The translations under genes and the position numbers were made by a program. Of a stretch of 43,854 bases of DNA, positions 1 to 9,505 are shown piece after piece. This DNA is from Terrabacter aerolatus (lineage in GTDB: Bacteria > Actinomycetota > Actinomycetes > Actinomycetales > Dermatophilaceae): NCBI RefSeq assembly GCF_007991735.1, contig NZ_BJYX01000029.1, positions 1 to 43,854 on the forward strand, given 5' to 3'. The notes beneath the pieces were generated by a model. That model saw only the letters and a list, made by a program, of their open reading frames with translations. It was not told where the DNA came from and searched no databases. Each line of letters opens with the position of its first letter. Position 1 is the first letter of the stretch.

Positions 1-94
1 CCGACAGGTCGAAGGCCGACAGGTCGAAGGCCGACAGGTCGAAGGCCGACAGGTCGAAGGCCGACAGGTCGAAGGCCGACAGGTCGAAGGCCGA
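1..94. repeat. 15-bp tandem repeat at the window edge
   Basis: Six exact head-to-tail copies of CCGACAGGTCGAAGG fill bases 1-90, followed by the first four bases of a seventh copy. The array is cut by the window start, so its true length is unknown. Each unit carries a small inverted repeat (CGAC-AG-GTCG). The period is a multiple of three. On the minus strand one frame reads Ala-Phe-Asp-Leu-Ser repeated, and that frame is open from an ATG at 187 to the window edge. There is no spacer structure as in CRISPR. Confidence 0.95.
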
Positions 95-214
95 TCCAGT
101 GGGGGCCGGGCCGCACGCGGGACCCGGGAGCGGATCGCACCCGGGACCGCAGTGCGGACCGCCGCGGCATGCCACCGACCCCGCCATGGTCGGGCGAGGT
201 GCGGGGCGAGGCAG

Positions 215-1699
215 CTAGACGTGCCAGGTGACGCCGGCTGCCGTCACGGTGGCGGTGAGGCCGCGTCGATGGACGACCGTGTGGTGTCGGCCGCAGAGCA
301 GGGCGCCGTTGGCCAGGTCGGTGGGTCCACCGTGGAGCCAGTGGGTCACGTGATGCGCCTCGCACCACATCGGAGACACGGTGCACCCCGGATAGCTGCA
401 CCCCTGGTCGCGGACGGCGAGCGCCCGGCGCTGCGCCGGCGAGAAGAGACGGCGCGTGTACCCGAGGTCGAGCACCTCCGACGGCGCCCCGAGGACCATG
501 GGCACGATGCCTGCCTCGCAGGCGAGGCGGCGGACCGCCGAGGGCGAGAGCGCCGCATCGGTGTCGAGCATGCCGACGCCGCGGAGCGCATCCATCAGCG
601 CCTCGAGCGTCATGGTGACCACGAGCGTGGTGCGCGGCGAACGGGTGACCCCCTCAGGGGAGGCGACGCCGCGCCCGATGATCTCGAGAAGGGCGTCGGC
701 CCGGCGCGCGGCCGCGGTGCGCGGATCGACGTCGCCGGCCGCGGATCCCTGACGCGCTCGTGGACCCTCGGACGGCTGACTCGCCGCGTACGGTCCGGCC
801 CCGGTGGCGTCCGGTCGACCGCCGCTTGCCGTCGCACCTGCCCGTGCACCTGCCCCTCCTGCTCCTGCCCCTCCTGCCCCTCCTGCTCCTGCCCCTCCTG
901 CCCCTGCCCCTGCCCCTGCCCCTGCCCCTGCCGCAGCCTCCTCGGCCGGGGCGGGCGCGAGGTCCGCGGCGAGGTCGGGCCGGGGCCGGGACAGCCGGTC
1001 GATGGCCGCCTCGATGATGGCCGCCCCCTCGGGGTCGACGCGCAGCTCGAAGACGGTGAACCCGGCACACGAGCGGACCCTGCGGAACGACCTCCCCAAC
1101 CGGAGCCCGGCCTCCTCGGACTCACGCTCGGCCGGGGGCTTGAGCGTCGCTCGAGCGTGCGCGATGAGTCGGCCCAGCTCGCGAGCGGTCAGCGCGTCGC
1201 ACGCCTCGACCATCGAGTCGACGATGCCGGCGAGGTGGTCAGGGTCGGCGATCCGGGCGACGTCGTCGTGGAACCGGACGATCGCAGCGGCATGGCCCAC
1301 CGGCACCTCGGCAGCAGCCACCCGCTCGGCGAGCCGCGCCCATCGGTGCTCGTTCATCGCCGCAGCCACCCGCGTCACCGCCGCTGCCGCGGGCCCGTCG
1401 AGCCCGCCACCGCTGCCATGACCCGCGAGCCCGGCCCCGGCCTGCTGGCGCAGCCAGTCGGTGCGGGACAACCCGTCGTCCGCGCCGAGTCCACGTGAGT
1501 CCGCCTCGCGCGCGAGCACGGCCGTCAGCGAGTGGCTCAGCTCCCGGACGGCCTGCGCCTGGCCGATGACCTCGCCGACCTCCCCCTCGGGCAACGACCA
1601 CGTGGGGAAGTCCCGGGTCAGGTCGCGCAGGGTCTGGGCCATCGAGCGCAGCACGTCGACGAGGCTCGTGGCCGGCGCGACGGGGGCTGCTGTCTGCAT
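215..1699 (-). CDS. DUF222 / HNH endonuclease signature protein
   Basis: This belongs to the large actinobacterial DUF222 plus C-terminal HNH family (13E12-repeat-like), usually multi-copy and of unproven function. The N-terminal two thirds is the helical DUF222 part. The last about 70 residues hold the HNH nuclease signature: two Cys in a CSYPGC segment, EAHHVTHW, then a Gly-Gly-Pro-Thr-Asp loop and CGRHHTVVH, matching the Cys/His metal-binding betabeta-alpha fold. Between them lies a Gly/Ala-rich linker encoded by slippage-prone DNA (835-935). An ATG at 1699 is used here; the frame stays open to a TTG at 1729, and no clear Shine-Dalgarno favours either. It faces the ribbon-helix-helix gene at 1782 across a short shared promoter region. 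Nuclease activity is inferred from the motif only. Confidence 0.85.
   Translation of the reverse strand: MQTAAPVAPATSLVDVLRSMAQTLRDLTRDFPTWSLPEGEVGEVIGQAQAVRELSHSLTAVLAREADSRGLGADDGLSRTDWLRQQAGAGLAGHGSGGGLDGPAAAAVTRVAAAMNEHRWARLAERVAAAEVPVGHAAAIVRFHDDVARIADPDHLAGIVDSMVEACDALTARELGRLIAHARATLKPPAERESEEAGLRLGRSFRRVRSCAGFTVFELRVDPEGAAIIEAAIDRLSRPRPDLAADLAPAPAEEAAAGAGAGAGAGAGGAGAGGAGGAGAGGAGARAGATASGGRPDATGAGPYAASQPSEGPRARQGSAAGDVDPRTAAARRADALLEIIGRGVASPEGVTRSPRTTLVVTMTLEALMDALRGVGMLDTDAALSPSAVRRLACEAGIVPMVLGAPSEVLDLGYTRRLFSPAQRRALAVRDQGCSYPGCTVSPMWCEAHHVTHWLHGGPTDLANGALLCGRHHTVVHRRGLTATVTAAGVTWHV
835..935. repeat. low-complexity Gly/Ala-coding repeat inside the HNH gene
   Basis: The plus strand shows irregular tandem CCTGCCCCT/CCTGCTCCT hexamer-nonamer units. 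Read on the minus strand they encode a Gly-Ala-Gly-Ala linker of about 33 residues between the DUF222 and HNH parts. All units keep the frame, so copy-number slippage would change linker length without frameshift. Confidence 0.85.
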
Positions 1700-1781
1700 G
1701 ATGACCACGATAGGGTCGACCACTGACAATGCACTACGTCGTCATACCCCCACCATCACCGCCCGCACGCGAAGGAGACCG

Positions 1782-2135
1782 ATGCCCGACACCCGCCGCG
1801 GCGCCGACCGCACGAAGGTCCTGTCCGTCCGCCTCACCGAGGAGGAGCTCGAGGCACTGTCGACACGGGCCACCGAGATCGGCGTCGGCCCGTCCACCCT
1901 CGCGCGCACCTTCGTGCGGCAGGCCCTGGCCGCCACGGCAACCACCACCCCCTCGCCGCCCTCGCCCTCCGCACCCTCCGAGCCCTCCGCGCCTGCCGCC
2001 TCACCCGCCCCTGCCACCCGTCCCGCAGAGGACTCCACGTTCGAGGCACAGCTCCGAGCCCGTCTCGAGGCCCTGCTCGCCGCCGACCTCGTGACGCGCG
2101 TCGAGGCGCTCGAGAGGTGCGCGGGCGGGCACTGA
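1782..2135 (+). CDS. ribbon-helix-helix (CopG/Arc-like) small protein
   Basis: 117 residues. The N-terminus (about 10-48) fits a ribbon-helix-helix DNA-binding unit: a basic strand KVLSVRLTEEELEAL followed by two helices ending GVGPSTLARTFVRQAL. A Pro/Ser/Ala-rich linker (about 50-85) joins it to an acidic helical tail (FEAQLRARLEALLAADLVTRVEALE) that could oligomerise. The ATG at 1782 has a good ribosome site (GAAGGAG at 1771-1777), so the longer upstream frame is not used. It is divergent from the HNH gene. No toxin partner is seen beside it, so a lone regulator is more likely than an antitoxin. The target is unknown. Confidence 0.75.
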   Translation: MPDTRRGADRTKVLSVRLTEEELEALSTRATEIGVGPSTLARTFVRQALAATATTTPSPPSPSAPSEPSAPAASPAPATRPAEDSTFEAQLRARLEALLAADLVTRVEALERCAGGH

Positions 2136-2204
2136 GCCGACCTGCCCGAGGGGGCACACGGCATACGTCATCGTGCGACCCGACGCGGGCCGGACCCCGA
2201 CAGG

Positions 2205-2240
2205 CCGGCGCCGCCCACCTCGGGAGGTGGACGGCGCCGG
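2205..2240. terminator. bidirectional hairpin between convergent genes
   Basis: Arms 2205-2221 and 2224-2240 are complementary at 16 of 17 positions (the innermost pairs must open to form a loop). It lies between the rightward RHH gene (ends 2135) and the leftward CotH gene (ends 2268). There is no clear U-tract, as is usual in high-GC actinobacteria. Confidence 0.75.
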
Positions 2241-2267
2241 TCGGTCACGGGGACGCCGGAGCGACCC

Positions 2268-4073
2268 TCACTTCTTGGCGATGCGGATCTGCAGGGCCTC
2301 GATGCGCAGCGACAGGCCCGTCGTGCCGGCCGTCGCACCGTTGGAGACCCAGCTCATCCAACCCCGGTTCTGCACGAACACCCGGTAGCTGATGTTGTAG
2401 CTCGTCGCGAGGGCGCCGGTGAGCTTCAGCTGGATCGCCTCCATGCGGAGCGACCGTCCAATCGTTCCGATGACGGCACCCGGAGCCTGGTAGCCCATCC
2501 AGCCGAGGTTCTGCACGTGGGCGTTGCCCACGATCGCGCCGGTCGTCGTCGTGTTGGTGTCGGTGATCTTGATGGCCTCGGCGCGCAGGGACCGCCCCGT
2601 CGTGCCGACCATCTGGCCGGTCGAGACCGTCGGCTGCCAGCCGATGTTCTGCACCTGCGCCGAGTAGCGCAGGACCGGGACGTTCGCGCCGTAGGCGTGC
2701 GCCAGGTACGACGCGCGCTGCGAGGCCCACGTGCGGAGCAGCGCCACCTCGGCGGCCCACGTCGACGTGATCGGCGAGTGCCCGCCGTTGAAGGCGATCA
2801 CCGAGGCCTGGCCGAGGATGTTGGGCCAGACGACGAAGTTGTGCGCGGCCGACTGCAGCAGATGGGCCTGGTAGCTGTCGATCTTGGTCGGCACGTCGCT
2901 GACGGACGACTTCAGCGTCTCGTACGTCGCGTTGGCCTGCGCGGCGAACGACTGGTTGCGGAAGAGCTGCGTCCACCAGTCGAAGGGGCCGTTGCCCTTG
3001 ACCGTCAGGAGCTCGTTCTTGACGTAGTCCTCGGTGGGGTTGCCGCCGCGGTTGGCGTTGGCGTAATTGCCGAGGGAGATGTCGTAGTCCCAGACCGGTC
3101 CGGCGTGCAGCTTGTCGGTCGGGCCGTCCTTGTAGAAGTAGACGCTCGACGAGGCGACGTCAGGGTTCTCGACGAACTCGGAGACGAAGTAGTACTTGAT
3201 GAAAGAGTCGACGTCGATGAGGGCACTGATCTTGGTCCAGTCCGGATTCGGCGCGTAGAGCAGTCCCTCGAGGGTGTTGATCGTGCTCTGGGCGTCGTTC
3301 CAGCCGGCCTGGGTGTCGGCGTCGAGCACCACTCCCGGGTCGTTCTTGAACCCGACGTAGGAGTCCTTGAGAGTGAAGATCGACTTGCTCTTGGCCGTCG
3401 TGAAGTGGAACGGGTCGGCGGCGCCGTAGTGGCTGTCCATCTCGACGAGGACGCCCTGGGTGTTGGTCAGCGCGACGTGGCTGTCGGGCTTGGTCGCGTC
3501 GAACTTCGTGACGGTCACCTTGTCGGTCAGCAGGTAGCTGCCGAGGTCCTGGCCGTTGACGACGAGGTCGACGAACCGCGACTCCGGGGTGCCGTACATC
3601 CCGAACTGCCGGGCGAGCTCGAGGGTCGTCCTGTTGCGCAGGAGTGACGGGTCGGCGCGGTTGGCGATGAGGATCCACGTCTTGCCCGGCAGCATGCCGA
3701 GCACCGCGGTCTTCTTGTCGAACTTCAGCTGGTACGACTTCTTGTCGAGCGTCCAGGTGAAGTTGCCGTGTCCCTTGATGTTCGGGCAGGCGACCCCGTC
3801 GGGCGCGGCATCGGTCGGCAGGGTCGTGCACTTGAGGGTCTGGGTGGTCGTGCCGTCGGCGATGTCGACCTGGCTCGCGACGGGGATGTCCTTGTTGGCT
3901 TGGATGAAGCTCAGGGTGTCCTTCGCGGGCAGGTCGGTCAGCGTCACGTAGACGGTCGGCAGGTCCGTGACCGTCGCCGGTGGCGTGGGCACCACCGCTG
4001 AAGCGGACACGGCAGGTGCCACCAGGGCCAGCGCCGCGAAGAGCGAGAGGCTCGCAATTCGTAGGTTTCTCAT
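2268..4073 (-). CDS. secreted CotH-family kinase with three ChW repeats
   Basis: 601 residues. An N-terminal signal peptide (MRNLRIASLSLFAALALV... ending ASA-VVP) directs export. Residues about 35-400 match the CotH kinase family: KGHGNFTW, a KKSYQLKFDKK strand, ILIANRADPSLLRNR, a VEMD segment, and the late acidic motif GPVWDYDIS that corresponds to the metal-binding Asp region of these atypical, spore-coat-type protein kinases. The last about 130 residues hold three ChW repeats (VQNIGW, VQNLGW, VQNRGW, each followed by GxxGxTGxSLRxEAIxI). ChW repeats occur in clostridial and actinobacterial surface proteins and are thought to bind ligands or the wall. The start is the ATG at 4073, chosen because the signal peptide begins there; a TTG at 4130 is in frame. 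The substrate is unknown, and no spore genes are nearby. Confidence 0.9.
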   Translation of the reverse strand: MRNLRIASLSLFAALALVAPAVSASAVVPTPPATVTDLPTVYVTLTDLPAKDTLSFIQANKDIPVASQVDIADGTTTQTLKCTTLPTDAAPDGVACPNIKGHGNFTWTLDKKSYQLKFDKKTAVLGMLPGKTWILIANRADPSLLRNRTTLELARQFGMYGTPESRFVDLVVNGQDLGSYLLTDKVTVTKFDATKPDSHVALTNTQGVLVEMDSHYGAADPFHFTTAKSKSIFTLKDSYVGFKNDPGVVLDADTQAGWNDAQSTINTLEGLLYAPNPDWTKISALIDVDSFIKYYFVSEFVENPDVASSSVYFYKDGPTDKLHAGPVWDYDISLGNYANANRGGNPTEDYVKNELLTVKGNGPFDWWTQLFRNQSFAAQANATYETLKSSVSDVPTKIDSYQAHLLQSAAHNFVVWPNILGQASVIAFNGGHSPITSTWAAEVALLRTWASQRASYLAHAYGANVPVLRYSAQVQNIGWQPTVSTGQMVGTTGRSLRAEAIKITDTNTTTTGAIVGNAHVQNLGWMGYQAPGAVIGTIGRSLRMEAIQLKLTGALATSYNISYRVFVQNRGWMSWVSNGATAGTTGLSLRIEALQIRIAKK

Positions 4074-4341
4074 AGGAAGAGAATGCAGCGATGATGAATT
4101 CGTGAGATCGCTTTGGGAATTGTCGACCAATTAATCACAAACGCTTTTCGCGATATTGTTTGACATGTCGTTTTTATCCGGTCGACATTTCCCGTCCCGC
4201 CGAACGTCCCAGGGACTTGGAGGGCTCTCGGGCGGCTCGCCGAAGGGGCCTGCGGCCCGACGCGGTTGCGTGTGGCATGGCTCACAACGGACGCACGGGG
4301 TGGTCCGGAATGCCCGACAGCCCGTGATAGTTGGTTGAAGC
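4074..4341. promoter_or_regulatory. AT-rich divergent control region (CotH / FMN reductase)
   Basis: The segment from about 4080 to 4190 is far more AT-rich than its surroundings and lies between divergent genes. It holds an inverted repeat with arms 4115-4128 and 4180-4193 (13 of 14 complementary, each centred on GTCGAC), separated by 51 bases. A smaller CAAAC...GTTTG pair sits inside. I cannot assign reliable -35/-10 hexamers. The arrangement is consistent with a shared operator or promoter. Confidence 0.45.
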
Positions 4342-4887
4342 GTGAAGCAACTTCGTATCGTCGTGTCCAGCACCCGCCCCGGCCGCATCGGCCCCAAGGT
4401 CGCGGAGTGGGTCGCCTCACAGGCGCCCACGAGCGAGTGGGAGGTCGAACTGCTCGACCTGTCGTCGCTGCCGTTCTTCGACGAGGAGGACATGCCTCGC
4501 AACGGCAACTACGCCAAGCCGCACACCAAGGACTGGGCCTCCAAGGTCTTTGAGTCCGACGCCATCGTCGTCGTGACGCCGCAGTACAACCGCAGCTTCC
4601 CGGCCCCCATCAAGAACGCCATCGACTACCTCTTCGCCGAGTGGGACGCCAAGCCGATCGCGCTCGTCGGCTACGGCTGGAGCGGCGCGAGCGACGCCAC
4701 CGCCGACCTCACGAAGGTCCTCGAGCACGTCAAGGCCGACGTCGTCGGCGCAACCGGCCTCGTCTTCACCCAGGACGTCTCCCCCGCGGGCGACCTCGAT
4801 GTCACCGACGAGCGCCGGGCCGAGCTGGGCGCGCTCCTCGACGCGCTCGCGGCCAAGGTCGACGAGCCCGTCGGCGCCACCGCCTGA
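4342..4887 (+). CDS. NADPH-dependent FMN reductase family protein
   Basis: 181 residues with a flavodoxin-like fold. The N-terminal strand and phosphate loop (IVVSSTRPGRIGPKVAEW) bind the FMN phosphate. The PQYNRSFPAPIKNAIDYL motif is the family's isoalloxazine-side signature. It is predicted to be a soluble NAD(P)H:FMN or quinone oxidoreductase; the physiological acceptor is not readable from sequence. The GTG at 4342 gives the expected N-terminus; the ribosome site (GGTTGAAG) is weak. It is followed closely by a strong terminator, so it is monocistronic. Confidence 0.88.
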   Translation: MKQLRIVVSSTRPGRIGPKVAEWVASQAPTSEWEVELLDLSSLPFFDEEDMPRNGNYAKPHTKDWASKVFESDAIVVVTPQYNRSFPAPIKNAIDYLFAEWDAKPIALVGYGWSGASDATADLTKVLEHVKADVVGATGLVFTQDVSPAGDLDVTDERRAELGALLDALAAKVDEPVGATA

Positions 4888-4902
4888 CCGCACGCTCTCC
4901 CC

Positions 4903-4935
4903 GACGGGGGCCGCCCATTCCGGGCGGCCCCCGTC
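4903..4935 (+). terminator. strong hairpin after the FMN reductase gene
   Basis: Perfect 14-base arms 4903-4916 and 4922-4935 with a 5-base loop (ATTCC), starting 15 bases after the stop codon. No U-tract follows. Confidence 0.85.
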
Positions 4936-5601
4936 GTCGTCCTCCGCACCTGCCGGCTCGCCTGCCGCCTCGCCTGTCGGCGCTTCACGTCCTCCGATGG
5001 CGTATGCCGGGTGGCCCTTGGCGCTCCACCCCGCCACTGTGTCCGTTTTGCACACCGACAAAGGCGCACGGTGATACGAAACGGACCGTTCTGCCGCCGT
5101 TCCTGCATTGCGCGACGCTCCCGGCCGTTCGCGCGAGCACCCTCGGGGGATGCACGAACGCCGACGTGCACGCCTCGAACCACCCGAGCCCACGCACGGT
5201 CGTCAAGAGCAGCGCTTGTGCCGTGCCTGCGGCGCTCATCGCCGGACCGGTCCCCGCGGCAGCGTCCATCGTACGATCCTCGACGTCACCAGCCGCACTT
5301 CACTCTCGTCGAGGGTGGGCCTGCCGCGTGCTCGTCCTGCGGAAGGGCGCAGACGAACCACCAGTGAGCGCCAACACCGAGATCTGCGCGACCTACGTCC
5401 GCTACCGGTGCGACTGCTTGCCGACGGTCGGGGGCTCCCGACCGGTCACGATCTGCAGCGGCAACCGCTCGACACCTCCCATCACGGGAGGTGGGGGCAC
5501 CTGCCGCATCGGCGACGTCTTCCCGCTGCCTGCCACCTGAGCCCACCGCCCGCGCCGACGGCATGTCGCCCGCCCCTGCCGGACGCACTACCGTCAGGGG
5601 G
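4936..5601 (+). promoter_or_regulatory. long gene-poor leader upstream of the DEAD-box helicase
   Basis: About 665 bases without a convincing gene. A possible promoter is TTGCAC (5048-5053) with TGATAC (5072-5077), spacing 18. Downstream are compact hairpins: the palindrome GGACCGGTCC near 5242, GGTCGGGGGCTCCCGACC near 5426-5443, and CCTCCC-ATCA-CGGGAGG near 5476-5492. Long structured leaders are common before cold-shock RNA helicases, so regulation at the RNA level is plausible but unproven. Confidence 0.3.
5364..5540 (+). CDS. possible small cysteine-rich ORF in the leader
   Basis: 58 codons from a GTG at 5364. I do not recognise a family. The translation has five Cys (ICATYV, RCDC, TICSG, GTCRI) and third codon positions that are about 88% G or C, closer to real genes here than to spacer DNA. 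It overlaps by GTGA the end of another open frame that ends in CSSCGRAQTNHQ, and a third frame upstream carries CRACG. This could be a degraded zinc-ribbon gene or chance. There is no good ribosome site. Confidence 0.25.
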   Translation: MSANTEICATYVRYRCDCLPTVGGSRPVTICSGNRSTPPITGGGGTCRIGDVFPLPAT

Positions 5602-7437
<1,836 letters not shown>

Positions 7438-7450
7438 CGGGCGCGGGCGG

Positions 7451-7480
7451 CCACCTCACGCCACCTCACGCCACCTCACA
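7451..7480. repeat. three tandem copies of a 10-mer
   Basis: CCACCTCACG repeated three times (last base of the third copy is A), directly after the helicase stop codon. Confidence 0.9.
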
Positions 7481-7630
7481 CCCCCCGGTTCCTCGCGCTC
7501 TCGAGATGCGGCGTTCCGGCAGCCCCGGCGGCGCGTCGGCGCCTCCATGGCGACCGGTTGCGCTCACCGGGGCTGCAAGACCTCCCAACCCCCGAGCAAC
7601 TCTCCGACCGCCGTCACGACGCGCCTGGCG

Positions 7631-7685
7631 TCTCGGAGGTCCACACCCGGCGGCGCCCCACAGCGCCGGAGGCGGACCTCCGAGA
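7631..7685. terminator. nested 12-bp inverted repeat, likely helicase terminator or structured RNA
   Basis: Perfect 12-base arms TCTCGGAGGTCC (7631-7642) and GGACCTCCGAGA (7674-7685) enclose a second inverted pair CCGGCG (7647-7652) / CGCCGG (7664-7669). It lies about 190 bases after the helicase stop, so it could end a long 3' UTR, or be an independent element. Confidence 0.5.
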
Positions 7686-7731
7686 ACGAGCCATGCGTCG
7701 CAACCTCCCCTGACGGTCCCCCGTCGTGCCA

Positions 7732-7761
7732 TTGTGATGAGCAACGCGATCACGACATTAG
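7732..7761 (+). promoter_or_regulatory. candidate promoter for the LuxR-type gene
   Basis: TTGTGA (7732-7737), 17-18 bases, then ACATTA/CATTAG (7755-7761), in a locally AT-richer patch about 100 bases before the GTG start. Hexamer fit is partial. Confidence 0.3.
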
Positions 7762-7857
7762 TGCCTCATCGGACACCTTGACGCCAGCCGCGACCGCCAC
7801 CACGACAGGGGTTCGTGCGCCCGGGAGCGCCGCACCTGCCCTGCGGGAGGAGGAGAG

Positions 7858-8652
7858 GTGTCGGACCAGCGAAGGCTCACGGCGACCACCGCCCGCGACC
7901 TGGCCGTCGCTGCGGCCCGGGGCGAGTCCCTGGCCCCGCTGCTGCCGGCCGTCGTCGACGCCATCCGGGCTGACGCCGGCGTCGGCATCACCCGGATCCG
8001 ACACGTCGGCGGGTCCGTCGAGGTGTCGGTCGAGACCGCCGGGTCCGCGCCCGTCGCGGCGGAGGTCGGACGCCTCGCCGCCGACGTCGCCGACCAGCAC
8101 CCGGCCATCCTGACCCTCTCGACCGACCATGCGACCCTCGTCAGCGACCTCGTCGTCCTCCCCGACTTCTGGCACACCGAGGTCTACGAGCGCATGCACG
8201 GCCACGTCGGAGGGCGCTTCCCGATGGCGATCCTGCTGCACGCCTCACCGGAGGAGATCCTCTTCCTCGGCGCGCACCGCTCGCGGTCGGACTTCAGGCC
8301 CGACGACGTGGAGGCGCTCGAGACCATCCAGCGCCCGCTCGCTGCCGCTCTGACCTTCCGCGCCGCGCTCGACGCCACGACAGCTCTCCTGCGCGGCGAC
8401 GACCCCTCTGAACCGCACCCGGAGGCGCTCGACCCGGTGGCCGCCCTCTGCTCCGAGTACCGGCCCACGCGCCGCGAGTCCGAGGTGCTGTCGCTGGCCT
8501 CGGCGGGCTGGACGAACGCACGCATCGCCCGGCGCCTCGGCATCACCGAGCGAACCGTGCGCAAGCACCCCAGCTCGGTCTACGAGCAGTCGGGACGGAG
8601 CGGGCGCGCCGCTGCCGCCACGTGGTGGGCCTCCATCCAGGACAAGGGCTGA
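7858..8652 (+). CDS. LuxR-family transcriptional regulator
   Basis: 264 residues from a GTG at 7858, with a strong ribosome site (GGGAGGAGGAGAG). The C-terminal about 55 residues are a LuxR/FixJ helix-turn-helix: TRRESEVLSLASAGWTNARIARRLGITERTVRKH. The N-terminal about 190 residues are a GAF-like or other alpha/beta sensor region (ILTLSTDHATLV..., DFRPDDVEALETIQRPLAAAL) with no receiver-domain Asp, so it is not a response regulator. A Pro follows the conserved KH of the recognition helix end (KHPSSVYEQSG) where Leu is usual, which may alter the dimer helix. The gene is single, and ligand and targets are unknown. Confidence 0.85.
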   Translation: MSDQRRLTATTARDLAVAAARGESLAPLLPAVVDAIRADAGVGITRIRHVGGSVEVSVETAGSAPVAAEVGRLAADVADQHPAILTLSTDHATLVSDLVVLPDFWHTEVYERMHGHVGGRFPMAILLHASPEEILFLGAHRSRSDFRPDDVEALETIQRPLAAALTFRAALDATTALLRGDDPSEPHPEALDPVAALCSEYRPTRRESEVLSLASAGWTNARIARRLGITERTVRKHPSSVYEQSGRSGRAAAATWWASIQDKG

Positions 8653-8740
8653 CCCGCCCGCACCCCGCACAGCCACCCCACCGAGGACGTATGCCGTCCC
8701 CTTCGGCCCGTGGACCGCCGCCTTCTCCTAGGGTCGGGTC

Positions 8741-9478
8741 ATGGGGGACGAGTGGACCACGCCACTGCCGGTGCGCCGGATCCGACGGTCGGACGACGCG
8801 ACGCTGTCGGACGGCCAGTGGCCGGCGACGCTGGCCCCGGTGGCGCAGGTGCTCGACCGAGGTCTCGAGCTCGCCCAGGCCACCGTCGTCGTCGGAGAGA
8901 ACGGGGCCGGGAAGTCGACGTTCGTCGAGGCGGTGGCGACGGCATACGGCCTCTCCCCCGAGGGAGGTTCGACGGGGGCGATGCACTCGACCCGGGTCAC
9001 GGAATCATCGCTGTCGCAGTCGATCTCGCTCGTGCGCGGGGCGGGCGCCTCGCGCTGGGGCTACTTCCTGCGGGCCGAGACGATGCACGGGCTCTTCACC
9101 TACCTCGAGGACAACGCCTCTGCGCGTGGCGAGACCCGCTTCCACGAGCTGAGCCACGGGGAGTCGTTCCTCGCGATGCTCAACAGCAACCGGTTCAGCG
9201 GCGACGGCTTCTTCGTCATGGACGAGCCCGAGGCGGGGCTGTCGTTCGGCGCGCAGCTCGCTCTCGTGGACGCCCTGATCCAGCTCGTGTCGCAGCCCGG
9301 GGTGCAGGTGCTCATCGCCACCCACTCGCCCGTGGTGGCGAGCCTGCCCGGCGCGACGATCCTCGAGTTCGACGAGGACGGCATCCATGAGCGCACCTGG
9401 GAGGACCTCGACGTCGTCGAGCACCACCGCCGCTTCCTCGAGGCTCCCGAGCGGTACCTGCGCCATCTGCGCTACTGA
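8741..9478 (+). CDS. AAA/ABC-like ATPase (predicted ATP-binding protein)
   Basis: 245 residues, soluble. It has Walker A GENGAGKST (52-60), an ABC-type signature LSHGES (137-142), Walker B FFVMDEPEAGLS (157-168) and an H-loop ATHSP (193-197). The whole ABC ATPase set is present but without a membrane partner gene, so this is the AAA_21/SMC-like stand-alone class rather than a transporter subunit. Members act in overcoming lysogeny, nuclease or unknown systems, but no nuclease partner lies beside it. ATG at 8741, with GGGTCGGGTC just upstream as a weak ribosome site. It ends 27 bases before the convergent GT-C-like gene. Confidence 0.88.
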   Translation: MGDEWTTPLPVRRIRRSDDATLSDGQWPATLAPVAQVLDRGLELAQATVVVGENGAGKSTFVEAVATAYGLSPEGGSTGAMHSTRVTESSLSQSISLVRGAGASRWGYFLRAETMHGLFTYLEDNASARGETRFHELSHGESFLAMLNSNRFSGDGFFVMDEPEAGLSFGAQLALVDALIQLVSQPGVQVLIATHSPVVASLPGATILEFDEDGIHERTWEDLDVVEHHRRFLEAPERYLRHLRY

Positions 9479-9505
9479 CGGCCGGCGGGTCGAGGGCGGG
9501 CGGCC

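Larger units (their letters stand above)
7438..7857. other. gene-free spacer between the helicase and LuxR genes
   Basis: 420 bases with no supportable gene. It contains a short direct repeat (7451-7480), a large imperfect stem-loop (7631-7685) and a candidate promoter for the LuxR gene (7732-7761), each listed separately. Confidence 0.6.

Noticed and set aside
1-94. CRISPR array at the window edge
   Set aside because: Units are 15 bases, directly abutting with no spacers, and no cas genes are present.
2517-3647. Long open frame on the plus strand opposite the CotH gene
   Set aside because: Its translation is Arg/Val/Gly-rich without family features. It is an antisense shadow caused by high GC.
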